This document shows, piece after piece, positions 53,458 to 64,000 of a stretch of 64,000 bases of DNA (positions within the stretch are counted from its first letter, which is position 1; the number at the start of each line of letters is the position of its first letter). The translations under genes and the position numbers were made by a program. The stretch is from positions 751,501 to 815,500 of the forward strand of contig JASPKZ010003419.1 of assembly GCA_030220185.1 (NCBI GenBank), given 5' to 3'. The DNA comes from Diploptera punctata. Its lineage: Eukaryota; Arthropoda; Insecta; Blattodea; Blaberidae. A model generated the notes under the pieces. That model saw only the letters and a list, made by a program, of their open reading frames with translations. It did not search any database and was not told the DNA's origin.

Positions 53458-53874
53458 ATTGGCATCACTGTTATGGCCGTGCTGGCATGCGCACAAGGAG
53501 GCGAATTGGACTTCGGAGGTGACTTGAGCCATCTACAATTTGGCCACGGAGACCTCGGGGGCCATGGAGATTTTGGAGGCCACGTGGAGCTGGCAGGTCT
53601 CGCGGATCTGGGAGGACACGCGGATCTGGGAGGTCACGGGGATTTGGGAGGTCACGGGGATCTGGGAGGTCACGGGGATCTGGGAGGTCATGCAGAACTG
53701 GGAGGTCATGAACTTCATCACGGAGTAGCTACGTCCTACCAGAACGTGCATCTGGAGAGCCACAACCCGGTGCCTGTCATCGTGCACAAGGTAGAGGATC
53801 ACCACGACATCGGGGGTGGATTTGAAGGTCATGACCTTGGCGGTTACCAAGTCCACGGATTTGAAGGACACTGA
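53458..53874 (+). CDS. Gene 2 exon 2: Gly/His-rich secreted protein
   Basis: Acceptor: a ten-base T-run then AG at 53456-53457. Reading IGITVMAVLACAQGGELDFG gives, with MNFL, a signal peptide cleaved near AQG, and a ~142-residue protein ending at TGA 53872-53874. A six-residue G-G-H-G-D-L repeat occupies roughly residues 35-80, with D/E and A/G variants. Then ATSYQNVHLESHNPVPVIV, a His/Asp stretch and a G-F-E-G-H end. Low complexity, Gly/His-rich secreted proteins of this size are typical insect cuticular proteins; no chitin-binding RR domain is present. Likely secreted into cuticle. Confidence 0.86.
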   Translation: MGITVMAVLACAQGGELDFGGDLSHLQFGHGDLGGHGDFGGHVELAGLADLGGHADLGGHGDLGGHGDLGGHGDLGGHAELGGHELHHGVATSYQNVHLESHNPVPVIVHKVEDHHDIGGGFEGHDLGGYQVHGFEGH

Positions 53875-54053
53875 TGCGAAGCCAATACAGAAACTTGTGT
53901 AACAGAGTCTAATTCGTGTGTAAGATTCAACTCTACCCAAACTACCACTCAGAACTATAACGTTCAACTTCTCATTTACAACGAATCATATTTAAAAAGG
54001 ATAAAAAAATTCCGTTTGGACGTACGTAATATAATATAAATCTTGTTAAATGC

Positions 54054-54059
54054 AATAAA
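54054..54059 (+). terminator. Polyadenylation signal of gene 2
   Basis: AATAAA 180 bases after the stop codon, followed by a T/A-rich stretch. Gene 2 therefore ends near 54080. Confidence 0.7.
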
Positions 54060-54062
54060 AAT

Positions 54063-54362
54063 AGTCATGAACTACTCATTTAGTTTACAGTTCACTTACT
54101 GAACTATTCGTTTACAGTTCACTTAATGAACTATTCGTTTATCTTTAGTTCACAACTTGAGCATTCATTTAATTTATAATCCACTTAGTGAACTATTCAT
54201 TTAATTGATTCATAGTTCACTTATTAAACTATTATTTTATTTAGTTTATACTTAATTTCGTGAACTATCCATATAGTTTATAGCTCATTTCGGGAGCTAT
54301 TTATTTTGTTTATAGTTCATTTCGTGATATTAACTTAGTTCATAGTTCATTTAGTGAACGAC
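54063..54362 (+). repeat. Degenerate ~27-30-base tandem repeat after gene 2
   Basis: Around ten imperfect units of the form AGTTCACTTA(A/C)TGAACTATTC followed by TTTA. Each unit holds GTTCACT/AGTGAAC-type inverted halves, so the array can fold. Confidence 0.75.
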
Positions 54363-54369
54363 TGATAAC

Positions 54370-55477
54370 GGTCATTCTGATTGATTAGATTTGGATTGAA
54401 TTTTAAAATTGTCTAGTCTTAAAAGTCTAAAACAAATGCCGGTAACTTTTTTGGTCTCGTACATTTAAAAAGTATAGTTAAATTACCAATAGTTCAGGAA
54501 AATGAACTCTCAAGTAAACGAATAGTTGATCGATATATTCTTAAAAGTACCGAAATGTTTATGACTAGCTAATATGGATCTCGGCGGTAAAGCCTTAAGA
54601 ACTGGACGGGTCGGATTCGATCGTGGAAGAATGAAAGTTTTTGTAACCTACGAAATAAAATTTGCCCTGGAAATGATTAAATCCTTTTTTAAAGCTTTTC
54701 TGGGGATAAACGTTACTGTAAGGCTAGCCACATTACCTCTTTCTCGTGACGTTAACTAAAGCACATTAATTTTTACTCCGTTGGATTTTAATTCAGTACT
54801 GACAGGATACGCACAGCATTATTTAGACCAAACTAAACTATATTTAGAAACAAGTTGTAATATTTTATTATTTTCTTCATGAACTATTTATCGGAGTGCG
54901 TTCAGTTTTCTTAGATGAGCGATGTCAAATTATTTGTACGACCTTGAAGGCAAACACGGACATCAAGCGCTCAAAGACGACTTATCGAAGGCTACGGCTA
55001 AGTAGAACGTTCTCAAGCACGCGGCCGCGCCTACGCGCCTCAATTGACACCATTGCATTAGAATAAACAAAAGAATCTTGGCTATATTTTATAACGTTAA
55101 TGTAGCAGGAAAACTAAATAAAATTTCAAATCCAAAATTATATTTTTTTTCAATCTAAATGTAACATATTGCACTCAAGTTAAAAAAATGTGCTAAAATT
55201 ACTTCCTTAAAAATGGAATTTAAAAAAAATATAAAAATATAATCTATCTTATCCTCACAAAATTATGGCAGGTACACATCTTCTTCTTCCCGCACATCCC
55301 CTCTTTTAAGCCCAGTTTTTGAACGGATATTTTTAAATGAATCTTCTCTTTCCCTCTTTTTAAAAAAGAAAACCTACTGCCTTTTTTTATATTTTAATAA
55401 ATCAATTTAGAATAATTATTCAAAATACAATATCGATATATTTTGATTAAAAACAAGATATTAAAATATATCTTATC
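54370..55477. other. A+T-rich stretch, no gene seen
   Basis: Nothing recognised. The 61-codon frame at 54574-54759 has no motif or splice context. Confidence 0.35.
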
Positions 55478-55745
55478 CCGCCGAACGGTTGAACGCATTA
55501 TGCCTTGGTGCAGAGCTTTGGGACTTGCGCTGATTCGAGTTCCAACGGGGAAGAAAATTCCCCATGAAATTTCGACCAGCATGGGACCGATGTCCACCCA
55601 GTATCATGAGGAAAGTAGCGGCTCCAGGTCGAAAAAACAAGCTATAACGGCTGGGAAATCAGACATTCTGGCCACCTATAGTGGGTGGATGATCGTCCAA
55701 CTCTGTGATGTGAGGCCACAGCCTGCTGGTAGGCCAACGATCATC
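55478..55745 (+). mobile_element. SINE-B, degenerate copy
   Basis: GACTTGCGCTGATTCGAGTT, CAGCATGGGACCGATGTCCA, AGCTATAACGGCTGGG. Older than the other two. Confidence 0.7.
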
Positions 55746-57400
55746 TAGGCCTGCTTCATTATGGAGTTTAGTTTTTTATACAACAATATCGCTGGAAGGA
55801 TTTTAAAGGCCCCACAGTAAGCAACACATATATTAAATCTATTGAGAAAGAAAGCTATTCTTTGATAGAAGTCTTTCATTCTTCTGAAGATGGTATTTAA
55901 CACATATGAAAACGCGTAACTGTAGGATTTACCCCCTAAAACTGAAACAGTCGTAGACACGCAGGAAAGAGATGGGAATAAGATTTGTTAAAAGATTCGG
56001 TTACCAAAACTTTTTTTAACAATCATGACCTGTGTTGTCCTTTTTTTTTTTTAATATAAAATCTGGCAGCTTTACACAATATATTCTTGAAACATAAACT
56101 TATACAGAACTTTCTATAGTTAGAGAAGGCCACTTTGAAATGTTAAAAAAGTTTTCGTGTTTAAATACATTCCAAAACAATTTTATTACTAAATTGTGAC
56201 ACAAAAATATTCCTGGGCTAAAAATTAAACACAATAAACATTAATTTATAACTGGATTCACCGAACACTAACACAGAATACAATTTTCAAACCATGTATT
56301 AATAAAATCTTCATTTCTCTAATTAGAATATGCGAAACACGTGTGTCAACTGTTTTAACAATCATACCTCAATCTTTTGTTTTCATTGTAATAATGCGAT
56401 ATTGTACACGAGAAAGAATGAAACTTATTTATTCTCAAATTAATATTTTTTTTCTAATTTTACACGAAGTTCATTTCCATGATTATAAAGTCGCTGTTCA
56501 TCCAGAATTAAATCTTACACCCAAATCCGTTGTCTTCTCTCATTTTTATCTGATCCGCAAATAGTTTGTTGATAAATCCAAATCTCGCATCGCCTACCAT
56601 GTTATGCCCGGTTGCACCAGTGATTGTTAACATTTAACTAATTGTTGCTCAAAACAAAATTTATGTTTGATCGACAAATGTTATTTTTTAATTATGCGTT
56701 CTGATGCAAGCTATAATAATTATATTTGTCAAAGAAAGCCGCATTTGGAGAATTCGTCACAATTTTGAGAAACATAAAAAATAAATAGCGCTGCCATTAC
56801 TGTTATTTATTTTCAAAAAATCGCATCAGAGTGCGTTGAAATCGCCAACATCATGTCAATTTGTTACGTTTGTGGCACCCGCTAGATTTAACAATATGCC
56901 AACTCAACATTCAGAAAAACCTGTAGGCGAATCGAAAATACTATAAAATTTGTTAAAATTTAGCATAATTGTTAAGAATCAAGATATAACAGAACTTTTA
57001 ACACAATATGTTGTTGAAATTAATACGTTGTTATTTCTACTCATTGTGGAATGAAGGTAATTTCTTGGGATTATAACATTCAGAAACACAAGCGAGAGAA
57101 TTTCAGAAAAAAACGTGATACAACTATTCATAAAAAAGTGCAATTGTTGAATCTGATAACCTCTCAGGGTAGTTTTATACAATGTACTGCTTTGTAAATA
57201 AATATAAAAAATTGTTACCAATTTCGTCTGTTATTATTCAGAAATTTCCTTACTTATTTGGTTTTACAACCCTGTTTCCAGACCCTGTTCCCCTATTTTA
57301 TCATCATGTGTCATTATTCTTAAGGGTTTGAGTTCTGGTGAGTAGTTTTCATTGGTTGCTAATAGTGAGTAAACTGGAGTCCTAATATAAAACCATTTTT
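55746..57400. other. A+T-rich stretch, no gene seen
   Basis: No coding, RNA or repeat call can be supported. TGCACCAGTGATTGTTAACA at 56614-56633 looks like a MITE end, but no partner terminus was found. Confidence 0.35.
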
Positions 57401-57404
57401 ACAA

Positions 57405-57475
57405 TAATATTAGTAGCTTTATTTTACCTGACAGAGTTTAGGCCTTAAAGGCCTTGTCTACAACTCAACCAGGGT
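57405..57475 (-). mobile_element. LINE-F 3' tail
   Basis: Reverse complement reads CAAGGCCTTTAAGGCC then AAACTCTGTCAGGTAAAATA, the LINE-F 3' end. Confidence 0.55.
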
Positions 57476-57544
57476 AAAAAATACAAAAATGACTATTACA
57501 TCTAAATTACATTAAACAAAATTATTACAAAGGCTAGTATATCT

Positions 57545-57834
57545 AACTAACTCACTGGCACTATCGAACCCATATGTTAATGGCCGCGCGGGCATATGCT
57601 CTCCATACATCCCTATCCTGAGCTAATGTTTTTCAATCATTCCCTGTATAATCTACTACCCTCAAATCATAGTTTATGTTATTCTCCCAACTCATTCTTG
57701 GTCTACCAACTGGGCGTTTTTCCTCTGGTTTTCCTACAAGAAGCTTCCATGTACATCTTTCATTCCCATTCGTGCCTCATGTCCTGCCCATCGCAGTCTA
57801 CGAGACTGAACTGCTCTTATTATATCTGGCTTCC
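57545..57834 (-). mobile_element. LINE-A C-terminal fragment
   Basis: TCACTGGCACTATCGAACCC at the 3' end, then the GRPRMSWENNINYDLR-type region, breaking off at GGCTTCCTATTGG where SINE-C starts. Confidence 0.8.
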
Positions 57835-58060
57835 TATTGGCGGAATTGTAATCCATTTCTTAAGTTGGGGCACCTGGAAGGCGGAGTTACGTTACCCAGA
57901 TGATGTGATGGTAATGAAGCGCCAGGAGAGTTCTTAAACATAAATCCGGGTCATTGACGATCACAGCAATAATTCCATTTAAGAAAACATTCCTGTGATC
58001 GAACCTGTGACCCCACGAACAGTAGTCAGAAGCTCTGACCACTAGCCCATGAGGCTGGTG
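57835..58060 (-). mobile_element. SINE-C with tRNA-like head
   Basis: On the minus strand: GGGCTAGTGGTCAGAGCTTC, B-box GGTTCGATCACAGG, then the SINE-C body. It shows the otherwise lost 5' head of the family. Confidence 0.8.
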
Positions 58061-58314
58061 ATTGTAGGAAAATGTTCATTCCATTAACGTAGTGTAACCT
58101 CTCACCTTATACGTACTTTTACGTGCCACACGGTCATTACAGTGACACAACCTGTCGGGAGAGGGATTTAAACGTGGATCACACACACAAGGACATGGAG
58201 GTCCTCCCCGAATGAGTGATGAGCTTAATGTCACGGCCACCTCCGAGACAACACAACATTAAGACGAAACAATCCAATCACACACACACACACATTCACA
58301 CTAGGTGAATGTGA

Positions 58315-58492
58315 TAATGATGATGGTCACATGATGTTCGGGAACTGTTTAAGCTTTAAAGTTTCCAGAAATTTGTCTTATAGACGAGGAAAAAATTTGA
58401 AAGAAAAATCATCCAGGAAACTTGTCCCAATCGGAATCGAACCCGGGTCCGCTACTTTATGAGGCAGCGACACTACCACGAGACCACAATGT
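58315..58492 (-). mobile_element. SINE-A, old divergent copy
   Basis: GTGGTCTCGTGGTAGTGTCG head, GGGTTCGATTCCGATTGGGA, ATTTGTCTTATAGACGAGG. Much more diverged than other SINE-A copies. Confidence 0.7.
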
Positions 58493-58504
58493 TTATACGT
58501 ACCA

Positions 58505-58550
58505 AGGTTATAAAATACCCGGCGTGCGTTGCTACAGCTAAATAAATTAA
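58505..58550 (-). mobile_element. Helitron-like 3' segment
   Basis: ATACCCGGCGTGCGTTGCTA then CAGCTAAATAAATTAAATA is the reverse complement of the subterminal block at 12566-12596 and 35390-35413. The CTRR end itself is not preserved. Confidence 0.5.
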
Positions 58551-58555
58551 ATATG

Positions 58556-61500
58556 ATCGGAGGCCATTTTGATTTAGGTTAGGCCCTCGGAGGCCACTTT
58601 GGTTTAGGTTAGGCCCTCGTGGGCAACTTTGGTTTAAGTTAGGCCCTTTGGGCCACTTTGGATTAGGTAAGACTCTCGGGGGCCACTTTTGTTTAGGTTA
58701 GGTCCTCGGGGGCCACTTTGGTTTAGGATAGGCCCTCGGCAGCCACATTGGTTTAGGATAGGCCCTCGGCGGCCACTTTGGTTTAGGTTAGGTCTTCGGG
58801 GGCCACTTGGGTTTAGGTTAGGCCCTCGGGGGCAACTTTGGTTTAGGTTAGACCCTCGGGGGGCACTTTGGTTTAGGTTAGGTCTTCGGGGGCCACTTTG
58901 GTTTAGGTTAGGCCCTCGGGGGCCACTTTGGTTTAGGTTAGGCCCTCGGGGCCACTTTGGTTTAGGTTAGGCCCTCGGGGGCCTCTTTCATTTAGGTTAG
59001 GCCCTCGGCGGCCACTTTGGTTTAGGTTAGGCCCGCGTGGGCAACTTTGGTTTAGGTTAGGCACTCGGGGGCAACTTTGGTTTAGGTTAGGCACTCAGGG
59101 ACAACTTTGGTTTAGGTTAGGCCCTCGTGGGCAACTTTGGTTTAGGTTAGGTCTTCGGGGGCCACTTTGGTTTAGGTTAGGCACTCAGGGACAACTTTGG
59201 TTTAGGTTAGGCCCTCGGGGCCACTTTGGTTTAGGTTAGGTGTTCGGGGGCCACTTCGGTTTAGGTTAGGCCCTCGTGGGCAACTTTGGTTTAAGTTAGG
59301 CCCTTTGGGCCACTTTGGATTAGGTAAGACTCTCGGGGGCCACTTTTGTTTAGGTTAGGTCCTCGGGGGCCACTTTGGTTTAGGATAGGCCCTCGGCAGC
59401 CACATTGGTTTAGGATAGGCCCTCGGCGGCCACTTTGGTTTAGGTTAGGTCTTCGGGGGCCACTTGGGTTTAGGTTAGGCCCTCGGGGGCAACTTTGGTT
59501 TAGGTTAGACCCTCGGGGGGCACTTTGGTTTAGGTTAGGTCTTCGGGGGCCACTTTGGTTTAGGTTAGGCCCTCGGGGCCCACTTTGGTTTAGGTTAGGC
59601 CCTCGGGGCCACTTTGGTTTAGGTTAGGCCCTCGGGGGCCTCTTTGATTTAGGTTAGGCCCTCGGCGGCCACTTTGGTTTAGGTTAGGCCCTCGTGGGCA
59701 ACTTTGGTTTAGGTTAGGCACTCGGGGGCAACTTTGGTTTAGGTTAGGCACTCAGGGACAACTTTGGTTTAGGTTAGGCCCTCGTGGGCAACTTTGGTTT
59801 AGGTTAGGTCTTCGGGGGCCACTTTGGTTTAGGTTAGGCACTCAGGGACAACTTTGGTTTAGGTTAGGCCCTCGGGGCCACTTTGGTTTAGGTTAGGTGT
59901 TCGGGGGCCACTTCGGTTTAGGTTAGGCCCTCGGGGGCCACTTTGGTTTAGGTTAGGCCCACGGGGCCACTTTGGTTTAGGTTAAACCCTCGGGGGCCTC
60001 TTTGGTTTAGGTTACGCCCTCGGGGGCCACTTTGGTTTAGGTAAGGCCCTCGGCGGCCATTTTGGTTTAGGTTAGGCCCTCGGGGGCCACTTTTGTTTAG
60101 GTTAGGACCTCGGGGCCACTTTGGTTTAGGCTAGGCCCTCGGGGGCCTCTTTGGTTTAGGTTATGACCTCGGGGTAACTTTGGTTTAGGTTAGGCCCTCG
60201 ACGGCCACTTTGGTTTAGGTTAGTCCCTCGGGGGCCACTTTGGTTAATGTTAGGCCCTCGGGGCCACTTTGGTTTAGGTTAGGTCCTCGGCGGCCACTTT
60301 GGTTTAGGCTAGGCCCTCGGGGGCCACTTTGGTTTAAGTTAAGCCCTCGGGGGCCACTTTGGTTTAGGTTAGGCCCTCGGGGCCACTTTGGTTTAGGTTA
60401 GGCCCTCGTGGGCCACTTTGGTTTAGGTTAGGCCCTCGGGGGCCACTTTGGTTTAGGTTAGGCCCTCGGGGCCACTTTGATTTAGGTTAGGCCCTCGGGG
60501 GCCACTTTGGTTGAGGTTATGCCCTCGTGGTCCACTTTGGTTTAGGTTAGGCCCTCGTGGGCCACTTTGGTTTAGGTTAGGCCCTCGTAGGCCACTTTGG
60601 TTTAGGTTAGGCCCTCGTAGGCCACTTTGGTTTAGGTTAGGCCCTCGTAGGCCACTTTGGTTTAGGTTAGGCCCTCGTAGGCAAACTTTGGTTTAGGTAA
60701 GGCCCTCGTAGGCCACTTTGGTTTAGGTAAGGCCCTCGTAGGCCACTTTGAATTAGGTTAGGCTCTCGTAGGCCACTTTGGTTTAGGTTAGGCCCTCGGG
60801 GGCCAATTTGGTTTAGGTTAGGCCCTCGGGGCCACTTTGGTTTAGGTTAGGCCCTCGGGGGCCACTTTGGTTTAGGTTAGGCCCTCGTGGGCCACTTTGG
60901 TTTAGGTTAGGCCCTCGTAGGCCACTTTGGTTTAGGTTAGGCACTCGGGGGCCACTTTGGTTTAGGTTAGGCTCTCGTAGGCCACTTTGATTTAGGTTAG
61001 GCCCTCGGGGGCCACTTTGGTTTAGGTTAGGACCTCGGGGCCACTTTGATTTTGGTTAGGGCCTCGGGGGCCACGTTGGTTTAGGTTAGGCCCTCGGGGG
61101 CCACTTTGGTTTAGGTTAGGCTCTCGTAGGCCACTTTGGTTTAGGTTAGGCCCTCGGGGGCCACTTTGATTTAGGTTAGGCCCTCGGGGGCCACTTTGGT
61201 TTAGGTTAGGCTCTCGTAGGCCACTTTGGTTTAGGTTATGCCCTCGGGGGCCACTTTGGTTTAGGTTATGCCCTCGGCGGCCACTTTGGTTTAGGTTAGG
61301 TCTTCGGGGGCCACTTTGGTTTAGGTTAGGCCCTCGGGGGCCACTTTGGTTTAGGTTAGGTCTTCGGGGGACACTTTGGTTTAGGTTAGGCCCTCGGGGC
61401 CACTTTGGTTTAGGCTAGGCCCTCGGGGCCACTTTGGTTTAGTCTAGGCCCTCGGGGACCACTTTGGTTTAGGTTAGGCCCTCGGGGGCCACTTTGGTTT

Positions 61501-61880
61501 AGGTTAGGCCCTCGGGATCACTTTGGTTTTGGCTAGGCCCTCGGGGACGCTTTGGTTTAGGTTAGGCCCTCAGGGGCCACTTTGGTTTAGGCTAGGCCCT
61601 CGGGGGCCACTTTGGTTTAGGTTAGGTCCTCGGGGGCCATTTTGGTTTAGGTTAGGCCCTCGGGGGCCACTTTGGTTTAGGCTAGGCCCTCGGGGGCCAC
61701 TTTGGTTTAGGTTAGGCCCTCGGGGCCACTTTGATTTAGGTTAGGCCCTCGGGGGCCACTTTGGTTTAGGTTAGGCCCTCGGGGGCCACTTTGGTTTAGG
61801 TTAGGCCCTCGGGGGCAACTTCGGTTTAGGTTAGGCCCTTTGGGCCACTTTGGATTAGGTAAGACCCTCGGGGCCACTTT
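58556..61880 (+). repeat. 30-bp minisatellite with TTAGG-like core, ~3.3 kb
   Basis: Unit GGTTTAGGTTAGGCCCTCGG plus GGGCCACTTT, about 110 copies by length, with 29-31-base variants. Because 30 is a multiple of three, frames stay open and translate as FRLGPRGPLW repeats; these are not genes. GGCCC/GGGCC in each unit can form a small hairpin. A 657-base higher-order duplication covers 58614-59270 and 59271-59927. Confidence 0.97.
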
Positions 61881-62021
61881 GTATTTAGTGTCTCTCTTCA
61901 TATATCCCCACTTCCTTGCGGAAGTTTCCTATCCAAGGCTGATTGTATGTATATCAAGATGCTCCTTATTTTCGACTTTTCGTGTTTCATTCCGCACACC
62001 TCTAGTTTTTTTTCTGTAAAA
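61881..62021. other. Minisatellite edge, unclassified
   Basis: No recognised feature. It may be the other side of the element that contains the minisatellite. Confidence 0.3.
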
Positions 62022-62300
62022 GAAAAGTCATCATCATCATCACTCCAGGGATTAGGCAATTGCCGGTTCCGACTTCATAATGCATCAGCCCAACGTCTTC
62101 TAGGTCTTCCAACATCACGTCTTCCTCTTACTTGATAATTTCTTGCTAACAATATACTGCGAACTGGGTCTTTTCCTACGAAAGCCATGACTTTAGATTT
62201 TTCTGTTGAGATTTCCATGTTGTAGTTTATTGCAGTTTGGTGAAAAGAGTGGACAGAACGTTGTAAGTCATCATCTGAATTCGCTACAAACACAATTAAT
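62022..62300 (-). mobile_element. LINE-B, internally deleted
   Basis: Minus reading: FVANSDDDLQRSVHSFHQT, EISTEKSKVMAFVGKDPVRS, then a jump to LLARNYQVRGRRDVGRPRRR and RWADAL. About 420 bases present in the 13063-13758 copy are missing between the two. (GAT)n tail at 62027-62042. Confidence 0.82.
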
Positions 62301-62397
62301 TATTTAATAACATAATTTAAGTTTTTATCTAAAGGGGGTAAAATTAAATCACACCAGTTGTTTAGAAGGGGTTTAATGACATACACAAGTATAGAAG

Positions 62398-62457
<60 letters not shown>

Positions 62458-62514
62458 ATATCTGAGTTGTACATAAGGAATGAAACCATATTTTATATTC
62501 AATTAGGCCTACAC

Positions 62515-62690
62515 CATTTTGTCATTTCGACATGTCTGGTATTCTCTCCTGGCATCGTCGTATTGTAACCCACTTCTGAGGTTGGGGTGCCTGGAAGGCG
62601 GAGTTACGCTGCCGCGATATGATAGGTGGTGATGATAGAAATGATCCTTCAGGAGGGGCCTAAATGCTAAACTTAACATAACGAGGTGAA
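62515..62690 (-). mobile_element. SINE-C
   Basis: CACTTCTGAGGTTGGGGTGC, CTGGAAGGCGGAGTTACG, AGGAGGGGCCTAAATGCT. Truncated before the head. Confidence 0.75.
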
Positions 62691-62696
62691 TATGAT

Positions 62697-62700
62697 AATG

Positions 62701-62772
<72 letters not shown>

Positions 62773-63020
62773 TAATGTGATCCCACTACAGGCCTCGGGA
62801 GGCCCTTGGAGTAGTGGGAGGTTAAGGCTCCCACTTTTGCTTGACAATCGGCACTTGATGTCAGCCGGGTTGTCAACCCTGCGTGACGGCCGCCTTTACC
62901 CCAGAACAAGCGCTTGGTACTCATTTCAGTTAGAGGCTGAGTCGACCCCAGGGCCGTAGTGCCGCCAGAAGGTTTGGGTCAGTTTAGAAAAACCTGAAAC
63001 AACCGGGACTCGAACCCTAT

Positions 63021-63060
<40 letters not shown>
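62697..63060 (-). mobile_element. SINE-F between AAT tracts
   Basis: SINE-F at 62772-63018 (reverse of GCGATCACTTTACT; GTTAGAGGCTGAGTCGACCC), head truncated after GGGACTCGAACCC. (AAT)n flanks it at 62700-62771 and 63020-63058. Confidence 0.85.
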
Positions 63061-63061
<1 letters not shown>

Positions 63062-63216
63062 TGATGGCCAGATGGTGTTTAGGGACAGTTTTGGCCCTAT
63101 ATGTTACAGGTATAGGAAAAAAAAACTCGCCCAGAAAACTTGTTCCGATCGAGACTCGATCTCGCCCCGCTGCTTAACAAGGCAGCACGCTACCTAGAGA
63201 CACAACGGTGGACTTG
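63056..63216 (-). mobile_element. SINE-A, degenerate
   Basis: Head reverse of AGAGACACAACGGTGGACT; GAGACTCGATCTCGCCCCGC for the B-box region; 3' part missing beyond ATGATGATGGCC. Confidence 0.75.
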
Positions 63217-63359
63217 GAATGATAACACTGTATTATTTAAATGGATGCCAGTACCAACAGCTGGTGAGGTAACACAGGTGGAAGGGCAGGCAGCTGAACT
63301 CCAGTTACAAAGACAATAGCATCAATGTCTTATCGGCAGAGTTTGCGAGATATTTCAAA
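63217..63359. other. Unclassified spacer
   Basis: Nothing recognised. Confidence 0.3.
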
Positions 63360-63775
63360 ATGTAATGTAATGTAACGTAAGCCCATGTTTTTCCTTAACA
63401 GAGATTTAGGCGCTCTCCCCCTACAGGGAAGAATTTGAACCATACTAATTTAGTAACACTTGTTTTCGTACAGATGTCATTAGAGTGGTCCGTGGTCTGC
63501 GTTCCGCCTCATACTGACATCTAGGAAACCAAGGTAGTACTAGGACGGGAAAATTCGGCAAATTCTGCTTAGAGGCTTTTCATTCAGGCTTAAGGATCTT
63601 TTACGAGCCTGATAACCTTCAGACTCGGGACCCACGGCTTAAAGTCCCTCCCGGAGGACTTGCTCCTTGGATTTTTCCATCCTAAAAAATCCATCGACCC
63701 CGGCCGGGTTTGAACCCGCGACCCTCGGGACCAGAGGCAAGGAGCATAACCATTAGTCCGCCGCGGGCGACATTT
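63360..63775 (-). mobile_element. SINE-E, full length
   Basis: Head on the right (reverse of CCATTAGTCCGCCGCGG), B-box reverse of CCGGCCGGGTTTGAACCCGC, body with CCTCCCGGAGGACTTGCTCC, tail (TGTAA)n at 63360-63380. The best-preserved SINE-E. Confidence 0.9.
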
Positions 63776-64000
63776 CAAAATATAAATTGTTAAAGACAGA
63801 TACATGTGTTTCCCACTTCCATGGGAACAATCGGATAAATAAGAAAACACGATAAAAAGATTCCGATAACTGTAAATGTTTTGACACGAGAGGCGCTTTG
63901 GTTGAAACAACCGGGAAAATGAAAGTAAAGAATGTTTGGCTAAACTTTACAACCAGTGACGCGAATTTTCTTAATTCCTTCATGAACTGTTGTCAAATTT

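Noticed and set aside
53533..53967. Minus-strand 144-codon frame opposite gene 2 exon 2
   Set aside because: Shadow frame created by the repeat; no signal peptide, splice or promoter support.
58689..61744. Long FRLGPRGPLW-repeat frames over the minisatellite
   Set aside because: The 30-base unit keeps any frame open; identical frames appear at 58689 and 59346 because of the 657-base duplication. No promoter or splice support.

Overview
The window looks like nuclear DNA of an insect with a large, repeat-rich genome. Evidence: two cuticle-type secreted-protein genes, each with the insect split-signal-peptide structure; many decayed LINE retrotransposons; several tRNA-derived SINE families; TTAGG-like motifs in a large minisatellite; and abundant (AT)n and (TTA)n tracts. 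A cockroach or termite relative is my best guess, but that is inference. No bacterial operon, rRNA, CRISPR array or intact virus is visible.

Only two protein-coding genes are convincing, both on the + strand. Gene 1 has a 4-codon first exon (7505-7516), a ~6.4 kb intron and a second exon at 13912-14387. It encodes a ~158-residue secreted protein rich in Pro-Val repeats. Gene 2 has a 4-codon first exon (46438-46449), a ~7 kb intron and a second exon at 53458-53874. It encodes a ~142-residue secreted Gly/His-rich protein. Both have a TATA box about 60 bases before the ATG, and both first exons start ATGAA(G/C)TTC. They look like members of a cuticle-protein cluster. Every other long reading frame I examined is part of a mobile element or an accident of repeats.

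Layout: 1-7165, LINE fragments, a chimeric SINE and a hammerhead-like inverted repeat. 7442-14387, gene 1, whose intron holds LINE-A and LINE-B pieces, TTAA-flanked MITEs, a tRNA-like array, GC-rich repeats and a Helitron-like element. 14455-28580, LINE, SINE and MITE mosaic. 29195-37900, head-to-head SINE pair, TTAA and TA MITEs, tandem and foldback repeats, tRNA-like units. 38469-39458, a piggyBac-type element with an acidic ORF. 40006-45840, nested LINEs and SINEs, including the longest LINE-A copy. 46377-54059, gene 2, whose intron holds an inverted Penelope-like dimer with a perfect 13-bp target duplication and a ~1.25 kb tandem duplication. 54060-58500, A+T-rich DNA with few repeats. 58505-61880, a ~3.3 kb 30-bp minisatellite beside a Helitron-like end. 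61881-64000, SINE/LINE mosaic.

Family names used here are local labels. LINE-A to LINE-D are RTE-like, with short tandem tails and no RNase H seen. LINE-E and LINE-G are other RT fragments. LINE-F is Jockey/CR1-like. SINE-A to SINE-H are tRNA-like. The most interesting signal is a set of inverted repeats carrying hammerhead-ribozyme-like cores, one of them directly downstream of a Penelope-type endonuclease C-terminus.
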